A DNA stretch of 64,000 nucleotides, from NCBI RefSeq assembly GCF_019393635.1, contig NC_057861.1, forward strand, positions 57,177,532 through 57,241,531, written 5' to 3'. The notes under the pieces were generated by a model that had not been told where the DNA came from, searched no databases, and saw nothing but the letters and a program-made list of their open reading frames with translations. The position numbers and the translations under genes were made by a program. This stretch comes from Dromiciops gliroides. Its lineage: Eukaryota; Chordata; Mammalia; Microbiotheria; Microbiotheriidae. The number at the start of each line of letters is the position of its first letter. The first letter of the stretch is position 1. Shown here piece after piece: positions 63,691-64,000 of the stretch.

Positions 63691-64000
63691 ACTAGTGCCA
63701 TACGTCTGAATCTGATTTCTTTGTGCCGTCTGAAACTGTTCTCTATGTCAACATCAAACCAATAGAACAAGGAAAGAAGGAATAATAAAGATAGCTTCCT
63801 TTATTCTAACATTGTCATTTACAAAGCCCTTTCCCTTAATTCTCCTTCAAGGTAGTTAGGCTAGATATTTGATGGAACATATTTGACTATCATCTAAAGG
63901 TCTGAGATTTGGAGAAAGCAGACTGGGTTATTGGTAGAAATGGGAACTTGAAGCCAGGTCTCTCAATTTCTAACTCAAGGCTCTCTCCTGCAACATTCGT

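Noticed and set aside
61640..64000. ARID3A 3' end, the human upstream neighbour
   Set aside because: Only repeats and unassigned DNA; no ARID or REKLES coding text.
1..64000. CRISPR array, operon, toxin-antitoxin or other microbial system
   Set aside because: The DNA is vertebrate; repeats are dispersed retroelements or simple repeats without CRISPR-like spacing.

Overview
The window is nuclear DNA from a marsupial mammal, probably an australidelphian. It carries dozens of copies of a roughly 150-bp CORE-SINE (opening GGGGCAGCTAGGTGGCGCAG, tRNA/CORE body, short A-tail) that matches the marsupial WSINE/MAR type. Around them are longer CORE-SINEs with an RTE-type 3' tail (MAR1-like), THER1/MIR SINEs, marsupial-type L1 3' ends, L2, CR1/L3 and BovB/RTE-clade LINE remains. 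There is no prokaryotic gene, CRISPR array or operon. Species-level assignment from sequence alone is uncertain.

One protein-coding gene is recognisable and it is complete: WDR18, on the minus strand, in ten coding exons between 61,422 (ATG) and 32,180 (end of TGA). Joined in silico by coordinates, the exons give 1,299 nt, i.e. 432 residues plus stop, the length I recall for human WDR18. Every junction is GT-AG and keeps frame. The product is the WD40 subunit of the PELP1-TEX10-WDR18 (rixosome) complex, which acts in 60S ribosome maturation. The start codon lies in a TATA-less CpG island (about 60.88-61.62 kb) and is embedded in a YY1-type motif.

Layout: 0-31.5 kb is intergenic, downstream of WDR18. 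It is a mosaic of antisense L2 ORF2 relics (0-1.5, 24.5-25.6, 26.6-27.6 kb), an internally deleted L1 (22.6-24.5 kb), a CR1/L3-type LINE (27.7-29.75 kb), RTE-like remains (21.85-22.4 kb), a possible LTR (21.15-21.66 kb) and many SINEs, with a few unique GC-rich patches. 31.5-61.4 kb is WDR18. Its long introns 1, 2, 7 and 8 hold most of the repeats, including a nearly complete BovB/RTE-clade LINE in intron 1 (55.1-59.1 kb) that was itself hit by an LTR, L1s and SINEs. 61.4-64 kb is the upstream flank, with a TATA-containing LTR-like segment pointing toward WDR18.

I found no previously undescribed multi-gene system. The less expected items are nested-insertion stratigraphy, an inverted duplication at 5.8-7.1 kb, two dispersed 33-bp minisatellites that look like expansions of the same LINE tail, G-rich tracts, and a few unique candidate regulatory segments.
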